Source of the DNA: Nocardia beijingensis NBRC 16342
Lineage (GTDB): Bacteria > Actinomycetota > Actinomycetes > Mycobacteriales > Mycobacteriaceae
NCBI RefSeq assembly: GCF_001612785.1
Contig: NZ_BDBC01000012.1
Span: forward strand, 1-64,000
DNA: 64,000 nucleotides
Direction of reading: 5' to 3'
The notes below the pieces were generated by a model. That model was given only the letters and a program-made list of their open reading frames with translations, was not told the origin of the DNA and searched no databases. This document shows, piece after piece, positions 45,201-54,036 of this stretch (position 1 is its first letter; every line of letters starts with the position of its first letter). Both the position numbers and the translations under genes were made by a program.

Positions 45201-48200
45201 CGCGTCAGGGGTGCGCGAGCGGCGCAGGCCCCACCGGCGGCCGCCTTCGCGGCGAGTGCGCACACCACGGGAGCCTCGAACAGGTCCCGCACGGTGACCC
45301 GCGATCCGAGCGCCTCGTTCACCCGCGCGACGGCCCTGGTCGCCAGCAGTGAATTGCCGCCGAGCGCGAAGAAGTCGTCATCGATGCCCACTCGCTCGAC
45401 GCCGAGCAGCTCGGCGAACACCCGCGCGACGGCTTGTTCGCCGGGAGTGCGCGCCGCCCGGAACGCCCTGGTCTCGAGCTCGGGCTCGGGCAGCGCCGTG
45501 CGATCGAGTTTCCCGCTCGCGTTCAGCGGCAGCGCGGTCAGTTCCACCAGCGCGGACGGGATCATGTAGGCGGGCAGGACCGCCGACATCCCGGCCAGCA
45601 GTTCGCCGCGATCGACGACCTGCCCGGGTCGCGCGACCACATAGGCGGTCAGCCGGTCGCCCGACGGCGAGGGCACCACCGCCGCGACCGCCTGGCTCAC
45701 CGACGGCCGGGCCAGCAGTGCGGTCTCGATCTCACCGAGTTCGATGCGCTGGCCACGGAATTTGACCTGGAAGTCGGTGCGCCCGAGGTAGTCCAGGCGC
45801 TGCGGCTCGTCCGCGCGGGGCGCACGCCAGACCGCCAGGTCGCCGGTGCGGTACATCCGCGTCCCGCGGTCGAACGGGTTGGCGACGAAACGACCGGCGG
45901 TGAGCGCCGCCTGCCGCACGTAACCGCGGGCGAGTTGGTCCCCGGCCAGGTACAGCTCGCCCGGCACCCCGGCCGGAACCGGCCGCAGGCGCGAATCGAG
46001 TACGTACACCTGGGTGTTCCACTGCGGCAGGCCGATCGGCACCGTCACGCCGTCACCCGTGTCGGCGGGCCAGTACGTCACCGAGACCGCCGCCTCGGTG
46101 GGGCCGTACAGATTGTGCACCCGCGCGCCGGTGACCGCGCGGACCGCCCGGACGGTCTCCGGCGCGAGCACTTCCCCGATGACGAACAGATCCCGCAGTG
46201 TCGCAAGGCTTTTCGCCGTCGCGTGTGCGGCGAACTCGGTCAGCATCGATGGCACGAAATCGGTGACCGTGACACCGTGGGTGGCGATGGTGTCGGCGAG
46301 GTAGGCCGCGTCCCGGTGCCCGTCGTGGTCGGCGAGCACGAGTTTCGCGCCGGCGCGCAGCGGCATCAGGTAGCCCCACAAGGAGACGTCGAAGGTGGCC
46401 GCGGTCTTCTGCAGGTACACGTCGTGCGGACCCATGGGATACCGGTGCAGCATCCACTCGATCTGGTTGTCGATCGCGGCGTGCGAGACCACCACGCCCT
46501 TCGGACGTCCGGTCGAACCGGATGTGAAGATCACATAGGCGGGGTGCTGCGGCCGCACCGGCCGCGACAGTTCGCCGGGGCCGATGGCAGCGCCCGAGCG
46601 TTGATGCTCGCGCAGGTCGTCCAGAGACAGGACGGCGACCTGGTCGGGCAGCGGGATCGCGTCGGCGGACCTGGTGAGCACGCAGACCGGCCGGGCGAGT
46701 TCTAGCACGTGCGCGATCCGCTCGGCCGGGTGATCGGGGTCCAGCGGCAGGTACGCGCCACCGGCGGTGAGAATCGCGTACATGCCGACCACCAGGTCCA
46801 GCGATCGCCGGACCGCCAGCGCCACCACGGTTTCGGCGCCGACGCCGTGGTCGGCGAGCACGCGGGCAATCCGGTTCACCCGCTGGTCGAACTCACGGTA
46901 GGTCAGCCGGGTGTCCGCGTGGACGACCGCGATCTCGTCCGGATACCGGGCCACCGCCCGCCGGTACCCGTCGAGCACCAGGCCCGCGGCGACCGGGTGC
47001 CCGGTGTCGTTCCATCCGGCCAGGATCGCGGCGCGCTCCACGGCATCGAGCAGGTCGATCTCCCCGATCACCCGATCCGCCGAATCCGCGACGGCCGCGA
47101 GGATCGCGCACAGCCGCCGGGCGAAGGCCGCCACCGTGGCCTCGTCGAACAGGTCGGCGGAATAGGTGAACGCCGCCGAGATGCCCAGCGGCGTCCGCTC
47201 GTCCTCGTGCGGCACCATGGTCAGCTCGAGATCGAATTTCGCCAGCGGCAGCGCGAAATCCACCGGCGAAACACGCAGTCCGGGCAGTTCCAGCGCCGCG
47301 GGTGCGAAGTTCTGGAAGGTCAGCATGGTCTGGAACAGCGGGTGATGCGCGCTCGACCGCACCGGGTCCAGCACCTCCACCAGGCGCTCGAACGGCACGT
47401 CGGCATGACCGAACGCCTCGATGTCCCGGCCGCGCACCTGTTCGAGCAACTCGGCGAAGGTGTGGCCGGGGTCGATGTCGGTGCGCAGCGCCAGCGTGTT
47501 GACGAACATGCCGATCAGGCCGTCCACCGTGGCCTCGCCGCGACCGGCCACCGGCGCGCCCACGGTGATGTCGCGGGTGTTCGACAGCCGGGCCAGCAGC
47601 ACCGCGTAGGCGGCGTGCGCCACCATGAACAGCGTCGCGTCGTGGCGGTGCGCCAGGCGGCGCAGCGCGGCGTGCACCGTCGCGTCGATCTTGAATTCGT
47701 GCGTGGCGCCGCGACCGGAGAACACCGAGGGGCGCGGCCGGTCGGCGGGCAGGTCCAGTCGTTCGGGCAGGTCCGCCAGCCGCTCTCGCCAGAAGCCGAT
47801 CTGGCGGGCGAGGGTCGAATCCGGGTCGCTCTCCGCGCCGAGCGTTTCCCGCTGCCACAGCGTGTAGTCCGCGTACTGCACGGGCAGCGGCTGCCAATCC
47901 GGAGCGCGGCCCGCGGCCCGCGCCGAGTAGGCACTCATCAGGTCGGCGGTCAACGGGCCCATCGAGGAACCGTCGGCGGCGATGTGATGGACCACGCCGA
48001 CCAGCACGTGCTCGGTCTCGCTCGAGCGGAGCAGACGCAGCCGGATCGGCGGGGCGGCGGTGACGTCGAAGCCGTCGACCACCGCGGCCACCGTGCGTTC
48101 GAGTATCTCGGCTTCACCGACGTCGAGCACCGTCAGTTCGGGTACCGCGCCCGGCTCCGATATGGCGTGCACGCGCTGGGTGCCCGCCCCGTCGTACTCC

Positions 48201-50281
48201 GGATAGCTGGTGCGCAGCACCTCGTGCCGCTCGACCAGGTCCCGGATCGCCGCCCGCAGCGCGTCCACGTCCAACTGTCCGCTCAACCGCACCGCCAGGG
48301 GGATGTTGTTGCTCGCTCCGGCCGGATCGAAGCGATTCAGGAACCACATCCGTCGCTGAGCGTAGGACAGCGGCACCCGCTCCGGTCGCGCCATCGGTCG
48401 CGGCGCCGGATGGGCGGCTCGGCCGAGTTCGTTCAGGCGTTCGGCCAGTCTCGCCACCACCGAGAACTCGAACAGCAGCGTGACCGGAACGCGGACGCCG
48501 AGCGCGGCGCCGATGCGCGCCGCAGCTTGCGTCGCGAGCAGCGAATTGCCACCCAGTTCGAAGAAATCGTCGTGCGCGCCGACCCGGGCGGCGCCGGATC
48601 CACCCGGCGGGAGGAGCAGGGCGGCGAAGACGTCGGCGACCACCTGCTCGGTCGGCGTCGCGGGCGCACGGAACTGCCGGGTAGTGAGCACCGGCTCCGG
48701 TAGCGCGGCCCGATCCAGCTTGCCGACGGGCGTGAGCGGTAGTTCGTCGAGCACCGTGATCGCGGCCGGAACCATATATGCCGGAAGGGTTTTCGCGAGG
48801 AGATCGGAGAGTTCGGCGGTGTCGAGCGCCACCCGGCCACGGCCGTCGGGAGCGGCCTCCGCTCGCGGTAGTACGTAGGAGACCAGCACGGTGTTGCCGG
48901 ACGGCAGGGTGGCGCCGAGGGTCGCGGCATAGTCGACGTCAGGGTGGGCGGTCAACGCGTTGTCGATCTCGCCCAGCTCGATCCGCAGTCCGCGGATCTT
49001 GACCTGGAAGTCCACCCTTCCGTGGTGTTCGAGGAGTCCCGCCGCATTCCGTCGCACCAGATCGCCGGTGCGATACATACGGGAGCCGGGCGAGGCGGCG
49101 AACGGATTGGCGACGAACCTGTCGGCGGTCGTCGCGGGGCGTCCGAGGTAGCCCTGCGCCAGCGCCGGTCCGGACAGATACAGCTCGCCGATCACGCCGG
49201 TGGGCACCATGCGCAGCCGGCTGTCCAGCACATGCACGCCCAGGCCCGGTACCGGAGTGCCGATATGGGTCGCGCCGCCTGCACCCAGCGCTTCGGTGCC
49301 GGTGGCGAAGATGGTGGTCTCGGTCGGGCCGTAGACGATGTAGAAGGACCGGCCGCCGGTCGCCCACCGCGCGGCCAGTTCGGGTCCGACGCGCTCCCCG
49401 CCGCACAGAATGGCGCGCAGGTCGTCCAGCCCCGCCGGTTCGATCGATTCCAGTGCTCCCGGGGTGATGCACAGATGCGTCACCCGCTCGCGCCGCAGCA
49501 GATCCGCCAGTTCGACGCCGCCGAACACCGTGGGCGGGGCCACGACCAGCGTCGCGCCCGCCGAGAAGGCCAGCAGCATCTCGATCACCGAGAAGTCGAA
49601 GCTCGGGCTGCACAGATGCGAGACTCGCGATGCCCGGGTCACGGCGCGGGCGGCTATCTCGTGTTCGACCAGCCCGGCCAGACCGGCGTGGGTGACCGCG
49701 ACGCCTTTCGGCTTGCCCGTCGAGCCGGAGGTGTAGATCAGGTAGGCGAGGTGCTGCTCGGTGAGGGGACGGATCCGGTCCAGGTAGCAGACCGCATGAC
49801 CGGGTTCGGCGGCGGCTTTCCGCAGGTGGGTTTCGGCATCGAGTTCGATCCACGTCATGCCGGGCGCGGTGAGCGTCGCGCGATGCGCCGAGGTGGTCAG
49901 GCCGATGCACGCGCCGCAGTCGGCGAGCATGTACGCGATCCGGTCCGCCGGATAAGCGGGATCGACGGGCACGTAGGCGGCGCCGGTCTTCGCGACCGCC
50001 CACACCGCGAGCACCGACTCGATCGAGCGGGTGACGGCCACCGCGACGAAGTCTCCCGGCCCCACGCCGAACCCGATCAGGTAGCGGGCCCAGCGCGAGG
50101 ACATCTCGTCCAGTTCCCGGTAGCTGAGCTCACGCTGATCGGCAGGTTCGCCGGTGGGATTGTACCGGACAGCCGCCGCGTCGAACGCCGTGTCGACCGC
50201 GGCGGTAAGCAGTTGCGGGAACAGGAGATTGCGTGCTCGGGGGTGCTGAGTGCGACGTGCGGAACGGCGTGTCGGGGTCAT
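41168..50281 (-). CDS. Trimodular non-ribosomal peptide synthetase (NRPS2)
   Basis: A 3037-residue NRPS with domain order A-T-C-A-T-C-A-T-TE. It begins directly with an adenylation domain after about 30 unstructured, Arg-rich residues, so it can start its own chain. The two C domains keep HHIAADG. Carrier serines are near residues 577 (LGGNS), 1640 (LGGNS) and 2713 (QGGNS). The third A domain carries the exact Thr code DFWNIGMVHK. The thioesterase (about 2760-3037) has GWSFGG. Predicted product: X-Y-Thr, released by hydrolysis or cyclised, possibly after iteration as in enterobactin-like systems. The 3' end overlaps the convergent SQR gene. The ATG start lacks an obvious strong ribosome binding site. 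Confidence 0.96.
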   Translation of the reverse strand: MTPTRRSARRTQHPRARNLLFPQLLTAAVDTAFDAAAVRYNPTGEPADQRELSYRELDEMSSRWARYLIGFGVGPGDFVAVAVTRSIESVLAVWAVAKTGAAYVPVDPAYPADRIAYMLADCGACIGLTTSAHRATLTAPGMTWIELDAETHLRKAAAEPGHAVCYLDRIRPLTEQHLAYLIYTSGSTGKPKGVAVTHAGLAGLVEHEIAARAVTRASRVSHLCSPSFDFSVIEMLLAFSAGATLVVAPPTVFGGVELADLLRRERVTHLCITPGALESIEPAGLDDLRAILCGGERVGPELAARWATGGRSFYIVYGPTETTIFATGTEALGAGGATHIGTPVPGLGVHVLDSRLRMVPTGVIGELYLSGPALAQGYLGRPATTADRFVANPFAASPGSRMYRTGDLVRRNAAGLLEHHGRVDFQVKIRGLRIELGEIDNALTAHPDVDYAATLGATLPSGNTVLVSYVLPRAEAAPDGRGRVALDTAELSDLLAKTLPAYMVPAAITVLDELPLTPVGKLDRAALPEPVLTTRQFRAPATPTEQVVADVFAALLLPPGGSGAARVGAHDDFFELGGNSLLATQAAARIGAALGVRVPVTLLFEFSVVARLAERLNELGRAAHPAPRPMARPERVPLSYAQRRMWFLNRFDPAGASNNIPLAVRLSGQLDVDALRAAIRDLVERHEVLRTSYPEYDGAGTQRVHAISEPGAVPELTVLDVGEAEILERTVAAVVDGFDVTAAPPIRLRLLRSSETEHVLVGVVHHIAADGSSMGPLTADLMSAYSARAAGRAPDWQPLPVQYADYTLWQRETLGAESDPDSTLARQIGFWRERLADLPERLDLPADRPRPSVFSGRGATHEFKIDATVHAALRRLAHRHDATLFMVAHAAYAVLLARLSNTRDITVGAPVAGRGEATVDGLIGMFVNTLALRTDIDPGHTFAELLEQVRGRDIEAFGHADVPFERLVEVLDPVRSSAHHPLFQTMLTFQNFAPAALELPGLRVSPVDFALPLAKFDLELTMVPHEDERTPLGISAAFTYSADLFDEATVAAFARRLCAILAAVADSADRVIGEIDLLDAVERAAILAGWNDTGHPVAAGLVLDGYRRAVARYPDEIAVVHADTRLTYREFDQRVNRIARVLADHGVGAETVVALAVRRSLDLVVGMYAILTAGGAYLPLDPDHPAERIAHVLELARPVCVLTRSADAIPLPDQVAVLSLDDLREHQRSGAAIGPGELSRPVRPQHPAYVIFTSGSTGRPKGVVVSHAAIDNQIEWMLHRYPMGPHDVYLQKTAATFDVSLWGYLMPLRAGAKLVLADHDGHRDAAYLADTIATHGVTVTDFVPSMLTEFAAHATAKSLATLRDLFVIGEVLAPETVRAVRAVTGARVHNLYGPTEAAVSVTYWPADTGDGVTVPIGLPQWNTQVYVLDSRLRPVPAGVPGELYLAGDQLARGYVRQAALTAGRFVANPFDRGTRMYRTGDLAVWRAPRADEPQRLDYLGRTDFQVKFRGQRIELGEIETALLARPSVSQAVAAVVPSPSGDRLTAYVVARPGQVVDRGELLAGMSAVLPAYMIPSALVELTALPLNASGKLDRTALPEPELETRAFRAARTPGEQAVARVFAELLGVERVGIDDDFFALGGNSLLATRAVARVNEALGSRVTVRDLFEAPVVCALAAKAAAGGACAARAPLTRSPRPDRIPLSLAQQRMWLLNRLEPDSPAYNMPFAVRLIGALDLPALGDAIADVIERHEVLRTRYPVDADGQPYQEVLPTGAVLPDGIAIEHGGTDVAAMVAALMSAGFDVTAAAPVRLRLFTSGADHLLVIVTHHIAADGSSLAPLARDLATAYAARLGGGTPGWSPLPVQYADYAIWQHATIGSDDDANSVAAHQLSYWRGQLAGLAGPLELPTDRPRPPVASARGASTGCTIPARVTERLTEIAREHNATLFMVVHAALATLIGRLCGGTDVVIGTPVAGRGERALDELVGMFVNTLALRVDVEPAMTFHDLVEQSRAAALSAFANADVPFERVVEEADPARTGARASLFPVMLSFQNLEQPALELPGLTVTAVDNGAITAKFDLHVVVEPRVCGDGRTEAAVTFTYATDLFDESTVRAFARRFERIVSAVADDPSARVWDIDILDESERRPAVSRSSEPLLAVAPTTTLPELIAERARRRPEAEAVRFGAATLSFGALHRQANRVARTLIAAGAGPETVVAVAIPRTEELPVALLGVLAAGAAYLPVDLSYPAQRLAFVLADAAPVCVLTTAAERSALPDTALPTVLLEQAAEFSDDPITDADRLAPLLPDNLAYVIYTSGSTGVPKGVGVTHRNAVRLFAEAQPLFEFGERDVWTLFHSFAFDFSVWELWCALVTGGTVVVVDYATSRSPELLRELLIRERVTVLNQTPSAFCQLIDADLDATAGSGEFALRYVIFGGEALDLRQLRRWRERHPGPAPRLVNMYGITETTVHVSFLDVGADLMDSPASLIGRALPGLDTHVLDIRLRPAPAGTPGEIYVAGDQLARGYTGRPGLTATRFVANPFGPPGARMYRSGDLARWGRFGGEAGLAYAGRGDQQVQLRGFRIELGEIESALVRCSGVRQAVALVRTDPTLGDQLVGYVLPEPGARPDPARVREQVAEYLTGYMVPAAIVVIDAVPLTPNGKLDKRALPAPVFRAREFRAPVTPVEATVAAAFAAVLGAERFGMDDNFFEQGGNSLLAAKLTVRLSSALGTRIPVMRVFTAPTPAELVADLARRASGEVETEAAFDPLLPLRPGGSAAPLFCVHPVSGISWSYAGLAAYLDPQRPLYGLQTPVLANDEVMPDSIEEWARRYIELIRAKQPTGPYHLLGWSFGGVIAHEMAVQLQRDGEQVALLAVMDSYMVDPPGTPPGDAGQVPVAELIGGLLGEQAGDLGNVADVDWAALPERMAELPEPFASFGSDRVTRILDAAVHSVELRGAYDPPVYRGDVIYFTAALDDPTGCAGASLWSEIVDGRVHNHPVPTTHWRMTVASGLAEIAAVLTRAWQAGEPDGPEPVSR
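45200..48400 (-). other. NRPS2 module 2 (C-A-T), unusual acidic pocket
   Basis: Approximate boundaries. The A pocket reads D-V-W-D-F-I-L-V-S-K, nearly the same as NRPS1 module 3 and differing from the EntF Ser code at positions 278 (Asp), 301 (Ile) and 331 (Ser). C motif HHIAADG, T motif LGGNS. Confidence 0.8.
48400..50281 (-). other. NRPS2 module 1 (loading A-T)
   Basis: Approximate boundaries. The A pocket reads D-F-I-C-L-G-V-I-F-K, a hydrophobic pocket that I cannot assign. The core motifs are otherwise complete (LIYTSGSTGKPKG, YGPTETT, GKLDR). T motif LGGNS. No C domain precedes it. Confidence 0.8.
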
Positions 50282-50320
50282 GCGGCGGCGAGTTCACTCT
50301 CTGGTCGATCATCATCCGCT

Positions 50321-50336
50321 CTGGCTATGGAGCCAG
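50321..50336. promoter_or_regulatory. Hairpin just upstream of NRPS2
   Basis: A perfect inverted repeat, CTGGCT-ATGG-AGCCAG, about 40 bp upstream of the NRPS2 ATG. It could fold in the NRPS2 leader or serve as an operator. The rest of the 361-bp divergent gap (50282-50642) holds AT-rich patches and a CRP-like site but no gene. Confidence 0.4.
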
Positions 50337-50517
50337 AAGCGATGCTTCAAATGCGTGAACCATGACCCGAGCGTGCAGAACGGACCTTAGCGAAGACCGA
50401 TCCGATCGGCGCGCCGAGGTTATGAAAGGTCCCAGGATTACCCGGGGCGGTATTGGGCTATGACATGGTGTGATGTGAAAAACATTCATTTGGGCAGCGG
50501 AATTCGGCCATAACTTT

Positions 50518-50533
50518 TGTGACGAAAATCACT
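50518..50533. promoter_or_regulatory. CRP/GlxR-like binding site
   Basis: TGTGA-CGAAAA-TCACT matches the CRP-family consensus TGTGA-N6-TCACA except at the last base. It lies 110 bp upstream of the bicupin start and about 240 bp upstream of NRPS2, in the divergent gap. A cAMP-receptor-type regulator could act on either gene. Confidence 0.4.
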
Positions 50534-50642
50534 ACCCGATGCTTGTGCTGTGCCGCGCCCGGCTCGGTTCTCCGGGCCGCAGCACGCCGAGACCGGCGCG
50601 ATCGCGCGAAACCGATCCTTCGACCGCGAGCGAGGAGCAACC

Positions 50643-51680
50643 GTGCAGACACCATCGATCCATGTCGCCTCCCTGCGCGAGGGCGAGCAGATCCACCGCA
50701 GCGAACTCGGCTCGCTCACCCGGCTCACCGCCGACAGCTTCCCGATCCTCAGTGGGCTGTCGATCAAACGCCTCACCCTCGCGCCGGGCGCGATCCGCGA
50801 ACCGCACTGGCACGCCAACGCCACCGAGCTCACCTATTGCACCGCGGGACTGGCACTGGTCTCGGTCCTGGACGACGGCAGCAGATTCTCCTCGTTCCTG
50901 GTGCGTGCGGGCGAGATGTTCCACATCGACTCCGGCGCGCTGCACCACGTGGAGAACGTCGGCGATACCGAGGCCGAGTTCATCCTCGCCTTCCGCCACG
51001 AACGGCCGGAGGACTTCGGCTTCGGCGCGAGCCTCGGCGCGATGACCGATTCGGTGCTCGGCAACACCTACGACCTGCCCGCCGCGGACTTCGCGAAGAT
51101 CCGGCGCGACACCACCGCCAAGCTCGTCGTGCGACGCGAGGGCGAGCCCGACATCCCGCCCACCGCCCACTACGGCGATCCGCACCACTTCGCGATCGAG
51201 GCGATGCCCGCGCCGGTGGACTCGCCGGTCGGTTCCGCGCGCACCGCCCGTGCCCAGTTCTGGCCGGCACTGCGCGATATCTCGATGTATTCGCTACGGG
51301 TGCGCGAAGACGGCATGCGCGAACCGCATTGGCATCCCGTGACCGCGGAGATGGGTTACGTCCATCGCGGCTCGGCGCGAATGACGATCATGGATCCGGA
51401 CGGCACCCTGGACACCTACACCGTGCGGGAAGGCGAGGTGTACTTCGTTCCGCGCGCCTACCCGCACCACATCGAAGTCGTCGACTCCCCCGAGATCCAC
51501 TTGCTGATCTTCTTCGACCAGCCCACCCCCGCCGACATCGGCTACCGCGCCTCGATGAGCGCGTACTCCCGGAAAGTGCTCGCCGCGACATTCGGCGTCG
51601 CGCTCGACGAACTTCCCGACCTGCCCTTCACGCCGATCGATCCGTTGATCGTCACGCGTAACAACGCCCTCGCCCCGTAA
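50643..51680 (+). CDS. Bicupin, oxalate-decarboxylase-like
   Basis: A 345-residue protein with two cupin barrels. The first has EPHWHANATE (His55, His57, Glu62) and a later His near 101-102. The second has EPHWHPVTAE (His229, His231, Glu236) and His near 275-276. These are complete 3-His/1-Glu metal sites (usually Mn) in both barrels, as in oxalate decarboxylase. The order and length fit that family, but the oxalate-specific lid loop cannot be verified by eye. The GTG start has GAGGAG five bases upstream; longer upstream frames lack this. No signal peptide is seen, so it acts in the cytosol. Divergent from NRPS2. Confidence 0.88.
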   Translation: MQTPSIHVASLREGEQIHRSELGSLTRLTADSFPILSGLSIKRLTLAPGAIREPHWHANATELTYCTAGLALVSVLDDGSRFSSFLVRAGEMFHIDSGALHHVENVGDTEAEFILAFRHERPEDFGFGASLGAMTDSVLGNTYDLPAADFAKIRRDTTAKLVVRREGEPDIPPTAHYGDPHHFAIEAMPAPVDSPVGSARTARAQFWPALRDISMYSLRVREDGMREPHWHPVTAEMGYVHRGSARMTIMDPDGTLDTYTVREGEVYFVPRAYPHHIEVVDSPEIHLLIFFDQPTPADIGYRASMSAYSRKVLAATFGVALDELPDLPFTPIDPLIVTRNNALAP

Positions 51681-51685
51681 CCGCG

Positions 51686-51711
51686 TCCGAGACACCCGCC
51701 GCTACCTCGGA
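51686..51711. terminator. Weak hairpin after bicupin gene
   Basis: TCCGAG (51686-51691) pairs with CTCGGA (51706-51711) across a 14-nt loop, 5 bp after the stop codon. Probably the terminator of the bicupin gene. Confidence 0.35.
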
Positions 51712-51749
51712 CCACATCGCGCTCGAGCATTCCCCGCTGATTGATCATC

Positions 51750-51762
51750 AGGTAATTTACCT
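51750..51762. promoter_or_regulatory. Palindromic operator of the agpS-like/tetR operon
   Basis: A perfect 13-bp palindrome, AGGTAA-T-TTACCT, in an AT-rich stretch 28 bp upstream of the flavin-oxidase start. Because a TetR gene is the second gene of the same operon, autoregulation through this site is likely. Confidence 0.5.
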
Positions 51763-51790
51763 TCGAGTCAATTCGGCGAGGAGCGATGCG

Positions 51791-53422
51791 GTGGCGACGA
51801 GATCATGGTGGGGATGGGGCAACCGGGAAGACGCGGTGACCGGCGCCGAGCGGGAGAACCTCACCCGACGCGTGGCGGCACTCCTACCGGGAGCCGAGTT
51901 GGCCGTGCACGAGGCCCCGGATCTGACGTCGCTGCGCGTCCCCGCACCTCGCGTCCGGGTGCCGGACGCTCTGGCTCCCCTGGCTTCCGAGGAACTCGGC
52001 GATCGGGTGGCGCACGGCCACGGCCAGGCCTTCCGCGATGTGGTGCGCAATCTGCTCGGCCGCGTCGACCACGTGCCCGACCAGGTGTTGCGGCCACGCA
52101 CCGAGCAAGACGTGCTCGACATCCTGGACTGGTGCGCGAGCGCCGACATCGCCGTGGTGCCCTTCGGCGGTGGAACGTCGGTGGTGGGCGGTGTCGAACC
52201 GCGCGAGGCCGACGCCTACGCCGGGTCCGTGTCGCTGGACACCGGCCGCCTGAATCGGATCGTCGAACTCGACCGCACCAGCCGGGCGGCACGGATCCAA
52301 GCGGGCATCCTCGGCCCTGCACTGGAGGCGGCCTTGCGACCGGACGGTCTGACGTTGCGGCACTTTCCGCAGTCGTTCGAGTTCTCCACGCTCGGTGGCT
52401 GGCTGGCCACCAGGGCTGGCGGACACTACGCGACCGTCTACACCCACATCGACGACATGGTCGAGTCGATGCGGGTGGTCACACCCGCGGGGATCAGCGA
52501 ATCCCGCAGGCTGCCCGCGTCGGGGGCCGGTCCCTCACCCGATCGGTTGTTCCTCGGCTCGGAGGGCGCGCTCGGCGTCATCACCGAGGCGTGGATGCGG
52601 GTACAGGAACGTCCGCGCTGGCGGTCCGGGGCGTCGGTAATGTTCGGCGACTACCCAGCGGCCGTGGCCGCGACGCGCGCCATCGCCCAGGCCGCGTTGT
52701 ACCCGGCGAACTGCAGGCTGCTGGATCCGGTGGAGGCGTTCCTCAACGCGGGCACCGGCGCGGCGGGCGGTGTGCTCGTCCTCGGCTTCGAGTCCGCCGA
52801 CCATCCCGTCGACGAGCCGATGCGCCGCGCGGTGCAGATCTGCCGCGAGCACGGCGGCGAGGTTCCGGACGGTGTCCGCACCACCGATGCGGCGGAGGAC
52901 TCGGCCCGCACGGGCGCGGCCGACACCTGGCGCTCGGCGTTCCTGCGCATGCCCTACCAGCGCGACGCGCTCGCCGCGCAATCCATGATCGTGGAGACCT
53001 TCGAAACAGCGTGCACCTGGGACCGTTTCGACGCCCTGCGGGCGGCCGTGCAGGAAGCGACCACGTCCGCGTTCCGATCCGCCGGTGTGACCGGGGTGTC
53101 CACCTGCCGGTTCACCCATGTCTACCCGGACGGACCCGCGCCGTACTTCGGCGTCTACGCCGCGGGCCGGTGGGGGCGGACCGTCGAGCAATGGGACGAG
53201 ATCAAGACCGCCGTATCGGAGGCGCTGCACAGCAACGGCGCGACCATCACGCACCATCACGCCGTCGGCCGCGACCACCGCCCGTGGTACGACCGCCAGC
53301 GCCCGGACCCGTTCGCCGCCGCGCTGCGGGCGGCCAAGTCGGCGCTCGACCCCGCGGACATTCTCAATCCCGGCGTGCTGATCGACCCGGTCGCTCACCG
53401 GCCCGCGCGGGAGGACCGGTGA
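51791..53422 (+). CDS. FAD-binding oxidase, alkyldihydroxyacetonephosphate synthase-like (AgpS)
   Basis: A 543-residue flavoprotein with an FAD PCMH-type domain (VVPFGGGTSVVGGVEP near 122-137, LRHFPQSFEFSTLGGWLATRAGGH, FLGSEGALGVITEAW) and the substrate domain ending in ITHHHAVGRDHRPWY, the histidine-rich motif of alkyl-DHAP synthases. The mycobacterial homologue is annotated AgpS. Ether-lipid synthesis is doubtful in this group; oxidation of a hydroxy-acid-like substrate is an alternative. The GTG start has GAGGAG at -7. It overlaps the tetR gene by 4 bp (GTGA), forming one operon, with a palindrome just upstream. Confidence 0.9.
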   Translation: MATRSWWGWGNREDAVTGAERENLTRRVAALLPGAELAVHEAPDLTSLRVPAPRVRVPDALAPLASEELGDRVAHGHGQAFRDVVRNLLGRVDHVPDQVLRPRTEQDVLDILDWCASADIAVVPFGGGTSVVGGVEPREADAYAGSVSLDTGRLNRIVELDRTSRAARIQAGILGPALEAALRPDGLTLRHFPQSFEFSTLGGWLATRAGGHYATVYTHIDDMVESMRVVTPAGISESRRLPASGAGPSPDRLFLGSEGALGVITEAWMRVQERPRWRSGASVMFGDYPAAVAATRAIAQAALYPANCRLLDPVEAFLNAGTGAAGGVLVLGFESADHPVDEPMRRAVQICREHGGEVPDGVRTTDAAEDSARTGAADTWRSAFLRMPYQRDALAAQSMIVETFETACTWDRFDALRAAVQEATTSAFRSAGVTGVSTCRFTHVYPDGPAPYFGVYAAGRWGRTVEQWDEIKTAVSEALHSNGATITHHHAVGRDHRPWYDRQRPDPFAAALRAAKSALDPADILNPGVLIDPVAHRPAREDR

Positions 53423-54030
53423 GCAGGCCGGGCACCAAGGGTGTGCCGCGCGAGCGGAGGGAGGAGCAGATTCTCGACATCGCGACCACCGAGTTCGGCG
53501 AACGCGGCTACGCCAAGGCTTCGGTCGCCGAGATCGCCTCGGCGGCAGGTGTTTCCAAGCCGCTCGTGTACGCGTACTTCGGCTCACGCGACGGTCTGCA
53601 CGCGGCTTGCGTGCACCGCGCCGGGAAGGGACTGGTGGACGCGGTCGCGGCAGCGCAGTCAGCGCACGGCGCACACGACCGTGCGCTGGCGACACTGACC
53701 GGGATCTTCCGCGCGCTCGACGGGCGCACGCAGAACTGGAAGATCGTCTACGACCCCACACTGCCGCGTGCGAGTGCGGCCTTCGCGGTGGCCCGGCACT
53801 ATCAGGACGCCTTGAACGGCATGGGCTCGGCCGGGGTGTCGGAAGTTCTGGCCGATGCGGGCATCACCGACCCCGCCGATCACTCACTGCTGCTTGCGCT
53901 GTGGTTCAGCGTCGTGTCCACCACCATCTCCTGGTGGAGCGATCATCCCGGCCATACGCCCGACGACATGACCCAGCGCTGCCTGCGCCTGTTCACCACG
54001 ATCCGCGCGACGGCCGCCCCACGGACCTGA
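53419..54030 (+). CDS. TetR-family transcriptional regulator
   Basis: A 203-residue regulator with the N-terminal helix-turn-helix ILDIATTEFGERGYAKASV and EIASAAGVSKPLVYAYFGSRD (about residues 17-57) and a helical ligand domain. GTG start, overlapping the stop of the flavin oxidase gene by 4 bp, so the two are translationally coupled. Probably controls this operon through the palindrome upstream. Convergent with the nitroreductase gene, 6 bp away. Confidence 0.9.
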   Translation: MSRPGTKGVPRERREEQILDIATTEFGERGYAKASVAEIASAAGVSKPLVYAYFGSRDGLHAACVHRAGKGLVDAVAAAQSAHGAHDRALATLTGIFRALDGRTQNWKIVYDPTLPRASAAFAVARHYQDALNGMGSAGVSEVLADAGITDPADHSLLLALWFSVVSTTISWWSDHPGHTPDDMTQRCLRLFTTIRATAAPRT

Positions 54031-54036
54031 CCGTGC

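Noticed and set aside
43214..45352. A 712-codon + strand frame opposite NRPS2.
   Set aside because: Mirror frame of the NRPS2 coding sequence, with no domain content.
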